Below, one piece after another: positions 1 through 8,300 of a DNA stretch of 12,327 bases. The DNA comes from Bacteroidota bacterium (GTDB lineage: Bacteria > Bacteroidota > Ignavibacteria > SZUA-365): the NCBI GenBank assembly GCA_018224415.1, contig JAGTUZ010000112.1, forward strand, positions 1 to 12,327, written 5' to 3'. A program made the position numbers and the translations under genes. Below the pieces are notes generated by a model. The model was not told where the DNA came from and searched no databases. It saw only the letters and a list, made by a program, of their open reading frames with translations. Numbering within the stretch: position 1 is the stretch's first letter; each line of letters begins with the position of its first letter.

Positions 1-154
1 ATGTCCCACCGGAATGTACGAAATGAATCATAAGAAACAAGTGTATCGGGTATTGATGCGCACATTACCGTCCCGGACGCGCGGAATGCGCGAAAGCGAT
101 CCACCTTCTTTCCCTCCCGGCATCTTGCTATCTTGTTCTTCCAACATCCGCGAC

Positions 155-203
155 GGCATCAGCCATCAGCCATTAGCCATCAGCCATCCCCTAACAGCCA
201 TCC
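155..203. repeat. Heptamer tandem repeat tract (GCCATCA type)
   Basis: Seven consecutive 7-bp units: GGCATCA, GCCATCA, GCCATTA, GCCATCA, GCCATCC, CCTAACA, GCCATCC. The tract ends four bases before the ATG of the ABC-F gene, so it occupies the place where a ribosome-binding site would be. The GCCATNN core resembles the GCCATAC unit of the tract at 11575-11658 read on the minus strand. The rest of 1-207 shows no gene I can support. Confidence 0.8.
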
Positions 204-207
204 CTTC

Positions 208-2100
208 ATGGTATTATTCTCCGCAACGAATCTCAGCAAAGCATTTCACGACAACCCGTTGTTCGAAAACGTCGCCTTCGGCATGGAGGAGGGTGAACGC
301 GTGGGGATCATCGGACGCAACGGGGCGGGAAAGACCACCCTGCTGCGCATCATCGCGGGACTCGAATCGGCCGACGAGGGGGAGATCGCCCACAACAGCG
401 CGGCGAGCTTCGAGTATCTCGAGCAGCTGCCGCGCTTCGCGGGGGAGCAGCGGGTGCTGGATGCGGTGATGGACGGACGGAGGGAAGTGCGCGAGCTGCT
501 GGACCGGCATGCCGAACTCTGCACGCTGGTGGCGAAGGACCATGACGCGGCCACGCAGCGCGAACTCGACGAGGTCACCTCGCGCATCGAACACGCGCGG
601 GGATGGACGCTGGAAACCGAGGCGCGCATCATGCTGCAGAAACTGGGCGTGACGGAATTCGATGCCGAGGTCACGCGGCTCTCGGGCGGACAGCGCAAGC
701 GCGTGGCCCTGGCCCGCGCCCTGCTGCGCGACCCGGACCTGCTCATTCTCGACGAACCCACCAACCATCTCGACGCGGACTCGGTGCAGTGGCTGCAGGA
801 CCGCCTGCAACAGTCCACCAAGGCCCTCCTGCTGATCACGCACGACCGCTACTTTCTCGACGCTGTCGTGCACCGCATCGTGGAGATGGAGCAGCTGCAG
901 CTGATCAGCTTCCCCGGCAATTACGAGGATTATCTCGAGCGCAAGGAGGCGATGATCGCATCGCAGGAGTCCGAGGCCGAGCGCAACCGCTCGCGCCTGC
1001 GGCAGGAAATCGCCTGGCTCGAACGCGGCGCCCCGGCCCGCCGCACGAAGCAGAAAAGCCGCGTCGACTGGATCAAGGAAATTCAGGCCGCCCCTCGCCC
1101 CGTCCGCATCAAGGATGTGGAAATCGAGATCGGAAATTCCTTTCTTGGAAGCAAGGTCATCGACGCGGTGAACATCGGCAAGTCGATCGGCGGGCTGCTG
1201 CTGTTCGAACAGTTCACCCACCGCTCCGTAGCGGGCGACCGCATCGGCATTATCGGTCCGAACGGCTGCGGGAAGTCCACCCTGCTCAACGTGCTCGCGG
1301 GCGCGATGCCACCCGACAGCGGCAGCGTGAAAATCGGCAGCTCGGTGAACATCGGCTTCTTCCGGCAGGAAAACGACGACTTCGATCCGAGCACGAGCGT
1401 CATCGCCACGCTGCGCGGGGTGGCGGAGTACATCGACACGGGCGTGGGACGCGACCGCTACCTCTCGGCGTCGGACATGCTCAAGCGCTTCCACTTCCCG
1501 CACAAAAAACAGGGTGCGCTCGTCGGCACGCTCTCGGGCGGCGAGCGTCGCCGCCTCGCCCTGCTGATGGTGCTGATGAAAAACCCGAACGTGCTGTTCC
1601 TCGACGAACCCACCAACGACTTCGACATCCAGACCCTCAACGCGCTGGAGGAATACCTGCAGAATTTCCAGGGCTTCCTCGTCGTTGTCTCGCATGACCG
1701 CATGTTCCTCGACCGCACGGTGGAGTACATCTACTCCTTCGACGGCAACGGGAAGATCAAGCAGTATCCGGGGAATTACACCGCGTATCTCGAACGGAAG
1801 GAGTCTGAAGAAAGGAATGATGGAAGGGATGGAAGGATGGAAAAAGCCCGAGGGGAGACCGTTGATCGGAAACCCCGCAATCCGAAAAAGATGACGTGGA
1901 AGGAGGAGCAGGAATTCGTGCGGCTGGAGGAAGAGATCGCGGCGCTGGAGGAGGAGAAAACCGCGCTCGCCACAAAGATGCACCAGGCCGATGCGGACTA
2001 CAGCGCCTTCGCGGCCATCGGTGAGCGCCTCAGCGAAATCGAGGACCTCATCACCGCGAAAACCGACCGTTGGCTCGAACTCGCCGAAAAACAGGAATAA
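208..2100 (+). CDS. uup: ABC-F family ATPase, Uup-like
   Basis: A soluble 630-residue protein with two ATP-binding cassettes and no membrane segment, the ABC-F layout. Cassette 1 has Walker A GRNGAGKT (36-43), signature LSGGQ (158-162) and Walker B ending DE (182-183). Cassette 2 has GPNGCGKS (350-357), LSGGE (442-446) and DE (466-467). The linker after cassette 1 carries ERGAPARRTKQKSRV, close to the Uup form of the ABC-F extension. Residues about 562-630 form a charged coiled coil, as in the Uup C-terminal domain. ABC-F proteins act on ribosomes; Uup of E. coli also binds DNA and affects precise transposon excision (established). The ATG at 208 is chosen because MVLFSATNLSKAF is the usual family N-terminus; a frame open from 133 would only translate the heptamer tract. 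No Shine-Dalgarno is visible. EttA or another ABC-F subfamily is less likely because of the RRT linker and coiled coil. Confidence 0.9.
   Translation: MVLFSATNLSKAFHDNPLFENVAFGMEEGERVGIIGRNGAGKTTLLRIIAGLESADEGEIAHNSAASFEYLEQLPRFAGEQRVLDAVMDGRREVRELLDRHAELCTLVAKDHDAATQRELDEVTSRIEHARGWTLETEARIMLQKLGVTEFDAEVTRLSGGQRKRVALARALLRDPDLLILDEPTNHLDADSVQWLQDRLQQSTKALLLITHDRYFLDAVVHRIVEMEQLQLISFPGNYEDYLERKEAMIASQESEAERNRSRLRQEIAWLERGAPARRTKQKSRVDWIKEIQAAPRPVRIKDVEIEIGNSFLGSKVIDAVNIGKSIGGLLLFEQFTHRSVAGDRIGIIGPNGCGKSTLLNVLAGAMPPDSGSVKIGSSVNIGFFRQENDDFDPSTSVIATLRGVAEYIDTGVGRDRYLSASDMLKRFHFPHKKQGALVGTLSGGERRRLALLMVLMKNPNVLFLDEPTNDFDIQTLNALEEYLQNFQGFLVVVSHDRMFLDRTVEYIYSFDGNGKIKQYPGNYTAYLERKESEERNDGRDGRMEKARGETVDRKPRNPKKMTWKEEQEFVRLEEEIAALEEEKTALATKMHQADADYSAFAAIGERLSEIEDLITAKTDRWLELAEKQE
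1814..1842 (+). repeat. Purine-rich GGAAnGAT simple repeat inside the uup linker
   Basis: Units GGAATGAT, GGAAGGGAT, GGAAGGAT and GGAA follow one another. They encode a Gly/Asp/Arg-rich linker between the second cassette and the C-terminal coiled coil. The composition is unlike the GC-rich codons on either side. The frame is kept, so the gene is intact. Confidence 0.6.
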
Positions 2101-2239
2101 GAAAAAACCACCAAGTCACGAAGACGCAAAGAAAAACACGAAGGCTTTTTGGAAATCGCACCTTGTTGAATCAGGAGCGACATCAAAAAAACCTTCGTGC
2201 CTTTTCTTCGTGTCTTCGTGACTTCGCGGTTTTTTCTTA
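2098..2239. terminator. Stop-to-stop inverted repeat, likely bidirectional terminator
   Basis: Left arm about 2098-2150 and right arm about 2187-2239 are imperfect inverted copies, roughly 85% alike by hand alignment with one single-base gap. The outermost 12 bases (TAAGAAAAAACC and its complement) match perfectly and include both stop codons, of uup on the plus strand and of the lipoprotein gene on the minus strand. Reading out of either gene gives the same sequence, and each transcript ends the stem in a six-U run, as in a two-way intrinsic terminator. The arms contain short internal repeats of CTTCGTG / CACGAAG. The loop is about 36 bases. Confidence 0.7.
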
Positions 2240-2821
2240 CTGGGATTCGCGGGCGAGGCGCTCGACTTCGGCGAAGAATTCCTTGCAGGCGGGGTCGTCC
2301 TTGAACCGCTGCATGAGGTTGGTGTAGCTGCCCATGATGTATTCGGTCCGCTTCATCAGCTGGGGATCGTTCATGTACTCGTCGACGGCGACCTCGAAGG
2401 CGGCGGAGCCGGCGTACTCCGGATCGATCTTGCCGGCGAATTCCATGTCGAGGCGCTGCATGGACCTGGCGAAGTCGTTCTGGATGTTCAGATACTGCCG
2501 CAGCGAGACGGCGGCTGCCTCACCGGTGGTGATGGTGTTGGCCTCGTCGGCCCATTTCTGCAGGATTTCGTAGTACGGAATCTGCAGTCCGACAGTGCGG
2601 CGGAAAATGGAGGCCTCGACCTCGCTGAGTTTCGAGAGGTCTGGCAGTTTTTCCGCGGGGACCTCGACCGGCTGTATCAATCCGGACTGCTCTTTCGAGA
2701 GGGGAATATTCACCTGCTGCCGGGCTTCGGGATCGGGCTCCGGTTTTTTCTCCCCGCCGCAGGCCGGAAGCAGCAGCACGACGGCCACAAACGGCAGGAT
2801 GAAAAGGGTGAGTCGTTTCAT
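2237..2821 (-). CDS. Lipoprotein of unknown function in a flotillin operon
   Basis: A 194-residue protein with a lipoprotein signal peptide: MKR, a hydrophobic stretch (about 4-19), and lipobox LPAC with lipidated Cys at 21, followed by a Gly/Lys/Glu/Pro-rich tether. The mature part (about 50-194) looks helical and charged, with no motif I recognise. A lone Cys lies near the C-terminus (DPACKEFF). Its ATG overlaps the TGA of the flotillin gene (ATGA, four bases), and a strong Shine-Dalgarno GGAGGAA lies just upstream inside the flotillin end, so the two are probably translationally coupled. This suggests a job in the same membrane complex, but that is inference. Signal and operon position are solid; function is unknown. 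Confidence 0.85.
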   Translation of the reverse strand: MKRLTLFILPFVAVVLLLPACGGEKKPEPDPEARQQVNIPLSKEQSGLIQPVEVPAEKLPDLSKLSEVEASIFRRTVGLQIPYYEILQKWADEANTITTGEAAAVSLRQYLNIQNDFARSMQRLDMEFAGKIDPEYAGSAAFEVAVDEYMNDPQLMKRTEYIMGSYTNLMQRFKDDPACKEFFAEVERLARESQ

Positions 2822-4182
2822 GTATTTCCTCCGGCCTGATCCTCGAGCTTCCGCGTGGCCTGGGCCAGGTCCTCTTTCTTGAAGTTGCTGAGAATATTCA
2901 CGCCGGTGGCGTTCTCGATGATCTCGTTGAGGGAGATGACCGCGTTGGGAAGCTGTCCCATCAGACCGGCGACGCTCTTGCCGCCGCCGCTGTCGATGAC
3001 GGAAATCTTGTCGATGTTCAGCTTGCCCACGGTGGAGACGAGCTGGTCGATGATGTCCGGCAGCATGTTGAGCACGAACACTTTCTCGCCCTCGCCGTCG
3101 GCACGCTTGTAGGTCTCGATCATCTGGTTGAGAATATTGACATTCGCGAGTCCGTTTTCGATGATTTTCGCGGCATCGCCTTTCGCCTCGAGTTCCATGG
3201 CTTCCTTTCTCGCGCGGGCGGGTTCGATGACGTCGGCGGTGAGGCGGCGTTTCTGCAGTTCGATGCGTTCATGCTCGACCTCCTGTTCGAAAGTCACCTT
3301 GGCCTTCTCGCCGGCGACCTCGGCCTCCTTCTCTTTGATGATAGCCTCGCGTTCGAGTTCGGCCTTCTTGATGCGGAGGGCGTTGTTCTCGATTTCCACG
3401 TCCTGCTGTGCGCGTGCGCGGTTGACATTCACCGTTCGGTCGGCGTCGATCTGCGCGCTGTGGATTTCCTTTTTGGCCACGGCCTGTGCGATTTCCGCAA
3501 TACGTTGCGCCTCGGCTTCGGCCTGCTCGGCTTCGGACTTTCGCTCGGCCTCGGCCGTGCGGGCTTGCGAAAGCACTTCGGCGGTCTTGCGGCGACCGAT
3601 GGAATCGAGATAGCCGGCATCGTCGGAGACGTTCTGGATCTTCAACGTGTCGAGCTGCAGTCCAAGTGCCTTGAGATCGGTGTCGGCCTCCTCGATGAGG
3701 CTGCCGGCGAATTTCAGGCGGTCATCGTTCACTTCCTCGGGCGTCAGCGTCGCCAGCACGCCGCGCAGGTTGCCTTCCAGCGTGTCTTTTGCGATTTCAT
3801 GGATCTGGGCCATGGACTTGCCCAGGAAACGTTCGACAGCGTTGCCGAAGGTCGGCTCGGTGCTGTCGATCTTGATGTTGGCGATGGCCTCGACTTTCAG
3901 CGGAATGCCGCCCTTTGAATAGGCGTTCATCACACTCAGATCGAGCGGTATGGTCTCGAGCGACATGCGGGCGGCGCGTTCGATCAGGGGCACGCGCAGC
4001 GCACGTCCCCCGCGGATGAGGCGGTAGCCCACCGTGCTGCCGTCCGGCATGCGGCGCTTGCGGCCGGAGAGCACAATGACTTCGTTGGGATGACAGATCA
4101 GCAGCAGCCGGCTGATCGCGAACAGGATGACCAGTACCGCGAACAGCGCGATGCCGAAAATCGTGACGATGAATTCTTCCAT
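2818..4182 (-). CDS. Flotillin-like SPFH/band 7 protein
   Basis: A 454-residue membrane-anchored scaffold protein. Residues about 5-29 form one N-terminal transmembrane helix, followed by CHPNEVIVLSGRKRR, the typical flotillin entry to the SPFH domain (about 30-190). The Cys at 30 lies at the membrane edge. Residues about 195-330 are a long Ala/Glu/Lys/Arg-rich coiled coil with AEAE repeats, as in FloT and YqiK. The last 120 residues hold a glycine-containing tail with DKISVIDSGGGKSV, also usual for flotillins. Flotillins assemble in membrane microdomains and help other membrane proteins to oligomerise (established). The start ATG has AGAAGG about seven bases upstream. It lies 33 bases after the NfeD-like gene and overlaps the lipoprotein gene, matching the NfeD-flotillin pairing of yuaF-yuaG and yqiJ-yqiK. 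Length fits the family. Confidence 0.92.
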   Translation of the reverse strand: MEEFIVTIFGIALFAVLVILFAISRLLLICHPNEVIVLSGRKRRMPDGSTVGYRLIRGGRALRVPLIERAARMSLETIPLDLSVMNAYSKGGIPLKVEAIANIKIDSTEPTFGNAVERFLGKSMAQIHEIAKDTLEGNLRGVLATLTPEEVNDDRLKFAGSLIEEADTDLKALGLQLDTLKIQNVSDDAGYLDSIGRRKTAEVLSQARTAEAERKSEAEQAEAEAQRIAEIAQAVAKKEIHSAQIDADRTVNVNRARAQQDVEIENNALRIKKAELEREAIIKEKEAEVAGEKAKVTFEQEVEHERIELQKRRLTADVIEPARARKEAMELEAKGDAAKIIENGLANVNILNQMIETYKRADGEGEKVFVLNMLPDIIDQLVSTVGKLNIDKISVIDSGGGKSVAGLMGQLPNAVISLNEIIENATGVNILSNFKKEDLAQATRKLEDQAGGNT

Positions 4183-4215
4183 GTTGCGGCCTTCTCTTTT
4201 ATAGTATGTGTTGAC

Positions 4216-5037
4216 TCAACTGTTACTCTCGTTCATGTTCCCGCCGGCATCATCAAGGAAGTCGCCGCGATCGACATGGGCGACATCCCGGTCGATGGCA
4301 ACCACGAACACCCTGTCGCCCGGACGCAGTACCGGCGCCTCGTCATCGGCGTCGGCATGCAGCAGGGCAAGCATCAGCACGCGCTGTCCCGCGATGGTCA
4401 CGCGCACTTTGCCCTTGTACACCTTGGTCGGGGGAAGCACCACCGTTGCGGGGTGTCCGAGCAGTGCGGACACATGCATCCCCTCCCCGCTCTCGGAAGT
4501 GCGCAGATAACGCATGAAGCGGTGGCCCACGAAGCCGGCGAACAGTCCCATTCCGATCGACGAGCCAAGTGTCACGCCGAAGGGCGTACCCAGCCAGGTC
4601 AGGGCGCTGCCGGTCAAACCGAAAAACGTGGTGGTATAAATGAAATTCCGGAAGCTCAGGTACTCCGCCGCGCCATGGACACTTGGTGCCTCGCCGGCGG
4701 GCTGGACGTCGTGCACGGAGAGAATGGCAGGATGTTCGCTATCGAGCGAGGACTCGGTCGGAAGATGTCCGGCCGTATCGGCATGCACTTCGATGGCCTG
4801 CTCCGCCGCGAACTCCGTTGGCGTTTCTGCGTCCATATCGACTCCCGCGTCCGTTTCGCCGCCGAAATCCCCATGCGCATCGAGCTCGGCATGAGCATCA
4901 AAATCGGGATGCGCGTCGAGATCGCCATGCGCCTCGAGCGAGTGATCCATGTCCGAATCGGCATCGCCGCCGGTGAACAGCGAAATGGCAAGCAGCACGC
5001 CGCCAAACACCAGACAGGCCAGATACAACGTCAGCAT
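4216..5037 (-). CDS. NfeD/YqiJ-like membrane protein with OB-fold and His/Asp linker
   Basis: A 273-residue protein, first gene of the flotillin operon. Residues 1-21 are a transmembrane helix. Residues 25-120 are a very acidic, His-rich linker. Residues about 132-150 and 155-172 are two more hydrophobic helices. Residues about 185-262 look like the NfeD C-terminal beta-barrel (OB-fold): LLGHPATVVLP, GKVRVTIAGQR, and LRPGDRVFVVAIDRDVAHV. NfeD-like proteins are encoded beside SPFH proteins and are thought to work with them at the membrane (established). The start ATG has AGGAG about seven bases upstream. The linker carries four perfect-length hexapeptides (see the separate entry). YqiJ is the closest layout; I could not check by search. 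Confidence 0.85.
   Translation of the reverse strand: MLTLYLACLVFGGVLLAISLFTGGDADSDMDHSLEAHGDLDAHPDFDAHAELDAHGDFGGETDAGVDMDAETPTEFAAEQAIEVHADTAGHLPTESSLDSEHPAILSVHDVQPAGEAPSVHGAAEYLSFRNFIYTTTFFGLTGSALTWLGTPFGVTLGSSIGMGLFAGFVGHRFMRYLRTSESGEGMHVSALLGHPATVVLPPTKVYKGKVRVTIAGQRVLMLALLHADADDEAPVLRPGDRVFVVAIDRDVAHVDRGDFLDDAGGNMNESNS
4864..4935 (-). repeat. Four tandem DAHxDF hexapeptide codings in the NfeD-like gene
   Basis: Residues 35-58 read as EAHGDL, DAHPDF, DAHAEL, DAHGDF: four 6-residue units (18 bp each), each with one His in third position and acidic residues around it. Upstream and downstream are looser acidic runs (DADSDMDH; DAGVDMDAE). The stretch lies just after the first transmembrane helix. 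A role in binding divalent metal or in spacing is possible but is inference. Confidence 0.8.
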
Positions 5038-5076
5038 TCCCTGCTCCTGTGCCGTGATTGGGTGTATTAAAAGATC

Positions 5077-5107
5077 ATTACAATCCGGAATGGGGGTATT
5101 CTTACAA
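5077..5107 (-). promoter_or_regulatory. Candidate promoter of the NfeD-flotillin operon
   Basis: On the minus strand, TTGTAA (5107-5102) is followed after 19 bases by TGTAAT (5082-5077), about 40 bases before the ATG. The fit is 4/6 and 5/6 to the sigma-70 boxes, and the spacing is long. No better match to the Bacteroidota TTTG / TAnnTTTG boxes was found. Confidence 0.25.
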
Positions 5108-5221
5108 GTCTAATGTACGTAATTTATGATTGAATGGAATCCACGCAGTATGAGAATTTCATGGCATGCCTCACGTGCCGACGGGGATTTTGGACTCCCG
5201 AAAAAAAATTTCATTAAAGAC

Positions 5222-5251
5222 TTGATTTTTACTGCATTTTTTTAATAAAGT
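5222..5251 (+). promoter_or_regulatory. Candidate promoter of the T9SS adhesin operon
   Basis: TTGATT (5222-5227) and TAAAGT (5246-5251) lie 18 bases apart in a strongly AT-rich stretch (about 5200-5270) that stands out from the GC-rich surroundings. Each box matches 4/6 of the sigma-70 consensus. The whole divergent gap 5038-5304 holds no gene that I can support. Confidence 0.3.
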
Positions 5252-5304
5252 ACTTAAGTTAAAGATAGTAGTCTCTTTGATAGCAACAGGTTAAGAGGTT
5301 GATT

Positions 5305-8300
5305 ATGCCATCGTCCGTTACTTCGAGACCTTTTGCCCCGCTGTTGACGCCGCTGCGTGTGCTGCTGCTGCCGGCGCTGCTGTTCCTGTTCGCGGGACAG
5401 ACGGCGCAGGCGCAGAACATCACGACTGTACTCACGGTGTTTGACAATGTGGGCAACAGCACCGACCTGCGAATCGGAATCAATTCCGCCGCGTCGGATG
5501 CCATCGACGCATCGCTGGGCGAGGTGGAGCTCCCGCCTGTCACCCCGGGCACGTTTGACGCGCGTCTGATCGACAATGACTTCCGTTCGCCGTCGTTACT
5601 GGGGAACGGCGTTCTCAAGGACCTACGCGGCATTTTCACCGCGCCGCCTATTTCCCAGACCTTCGAAGTACTGGCACGGCGCGATCCAGGTGCGGCACGC
5701 ACGTGGATGAGCTGGAGCCTGCCGCTCGCCACGGGCATTTCCAACATGCGCCTGGTCTCCTATCCAAATCCCGCCGTGCTCGACATCGACATGAGCACCC
5801 TGGCGCAGGTCGAACTGCCCGCGGGCACGAACCGCTATTTCATCGAGGTCACCTACGGCGATCCGCCTCCGACCCGATATACATTGAACGTAGAGATCGA
5901 CCCGCCATTGAAGGGCCAGGTGCTCCGCATCCCCTTCCTGCCGGATTACGCGCCGGGACAGGGCGTGGTGCTGGTTGCGCTTAACCTGCCGGCACCGGAT
6001 ACCTGCTACCGCTTCTCCCACTGGTCGGGAGACGGCACGGGCACCAACAACGTGCTGAACGTTTCCATGACTGGCAACAAGACCATCACGGCGAACTACG
6101 CGCCGCGGAAATTCCCGGTCACGGTGACGGAACTCGACACCTTCGTGGTGGACGTCAATCCTCCCGACCCGCAGTGGCTGTACGTGACGCCGTCCGCCCT
6201 CGCCTGCAACGAGTGGACCATCGCCACGAGCGTGCCCTGGCTGCGGCTGTCGAAAACATCCGCGACGGGAGTGGACTCGGTCGAGGTGGAAGTCATCACT
6301 TCGGCCATCCCCTGTCCGGGCACACACGTCGGCACCATCGTGCTGCGCTCGCCCTTTCATGATCCCGAGGTGATCGAGATTCCGGTCATCCTCCGCATCG
6401 GACGCACGACGCTCACGGCACGCGTCGACGGTACGCCGTCGATTCTCAGCTGCCAGACCAAGGCCTCGGATCTGATCACGGTCACCCTGTTCAACGACGG
6501 ACTGAACGCGGTGGACTTCTCGACGGCTCCGGACCTGGGCGACGGCTTCGTGCTGAAGAATCCGCACATATTCCCGCTTACCCTGCCCGCGCGCGACAGC
6601 GTCAAGATGTACGTCGAATTCGCGCCCGTGGCCGGACAGCGCGGCACGATCATCGAAAACGTCATCCTCGCCGCCGACAACTGCGGCCAGGAGATTCTCT
6701 TCAAGCTCGAGGCGGCACGCGTGGCGCCAACGGTCACGGCCGACGCCTTCGAACTGGATTTCGGACTGATCAACTCCTGTGACGTCGATCCACTGCCGCA
6801 GCGCAGCGTGACGCTCGTCAACGCCTACTCCGAGCCGGCGGACCTGCGATACACAATACCGTCAGGCTTCACACTGGCGACGGCGCCGGCCACGATCCCC
6901 GCGGGCGGCACGGTCACGGTGACCATCGAACCCGCGCGCAACGGCGCGGCAAATTTCTCCGCGACCATGAAGATCGACGCGGATTTCGGAGTGTGCGTCG
7001 AGGGCTTCAGTATCGACCTCTTCGGGCAGCGGCAGGATCCCTCCTTCTATGCCGAGGCCGCCGACACTCCTGGCGCCCTTCCGCCACAGCTTTTCGATAC
7101 TACCTGCGTCGGCTCCTACTCCGCCGCGAAGAACATCCGCCTCGTCAATGACGGGACGGCGGAACTGATGATGACCATCGCGGTGGCGAAACCCTTCGAA
7201 ATCGACGCGTTCAGCAACACCTTCCCGCTGGCGCCGGGCGCGGATCGCGTGGTGTCCATTCGCTTCCATCCCGAGAGCAGCGGCACCGTCGAGGAGACGC
7301 TGACCATCAGTGCGAATCTCTGCGCGCTGGAAGCGAGCGTGGAACTGCGTGGCAGCACGTTCAGCCAGCAGGTGCTGACTTCCAGCGTCACCCCCGCGCA
7401 CATAACTCTTGCCAACTGCGAGCTGAGTTCCCGCACGTTGCTTCGCATCGTCAACAGTGGCACCGAACCCGTGCGCTTCACCGACCTTCCCGCCCTGCCA
7501 AACGGCTTCGCATGGGATCCCTCGGTCACGCTCCCGATCGTCATCCCGCCCGATCCGGCCAGTCCCTTCGAGGCCTATATCGTCTTCGCCCCGCCGATCG
7601 GCGAGGGAGGAAACTTCGGAGGCTCGGTGCAGTGGTTCGGCGAGCCCTGCGGTTCCACGGTGTACTTCACCCTGTCGGGCGAACGCATTCTCCCGCAGGT
7701 CAAGATCACGCCGCTGATCGCGGATTTCGGACGGATCGTTTCCTGTTCGTCGACGGACATCGGCCCGAACCGCGTGATTACCATCGAGAATAACAGTCCT
7801 CTTCCCGTGACGCTCAACGCCATTGCGCCGGCCTCCAAATACGACCTGCGGCTGGGCGCCATCCCCTTCCCGACGCAGGGAGTCAGCATTCCCGCGAATG
7901 ATTCGCGCGAACTCGACGTCATTGCCCTCGCGGGCACGGGCGGCGCATTCCGCGACACGCTGCTGCTGACCATCCTCGCGGGAACAGGCGGCACCTGCCG
8001 CGAGGAGATCGCCATCGAATTGCGCGGCGAGCGGTACGAGCCGAAGTTCGTCGTCCGCGAGAACGGATACAGCACGAATTTCGGTGACGTCTGCGTCGGC
8101 GCAAACCAGTTGCGCGGATACATCGTCGAGAACACCGGCGACATGCGCCTGACCGTGAGCAGCACGGGTTTCCCGGCGCTCTCTCCCTTCCAGCTCCTGG
8201 CGACACCGTTCAAGATCACACTCGAACCGGGCGCCTACCGTGAGTTCCCCGTGCGGTACAATCCACTGCAGGTGGGACAGGACGTCGGTTCGATTCTCTT

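Noticed and set aside
214..1983. Long minus-strand open frame (589 codons) opposite the ABC-F gene
   Set aside because: It is antisense to a protein with complete ABC-F motifs, has an abnormal His/Arg/Val-rich composition and matches no family; it is a GC-rich shadow.
4090..5070. Plus-strand open frame of 326 codons opposite the NfeD-like gene
   Set aside because: It has no ribosome-binding site or known motif, and the opposite strand encodes a coherent membrane and OB-fold protein with a good start in an operon.
5180..5208. Short hairpin beside an A-run in the divergent promoter region
   Set aside because: The stem is only about five base pairs and the A-run is on the wrong side for a terminator on either strand.
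5623..6567. Minus-strand open frame of 314 codons inside the giant gene
   Set aside because: It is Arg/His-rich without any motif; the plus strand encodes recognisable secreted domains.
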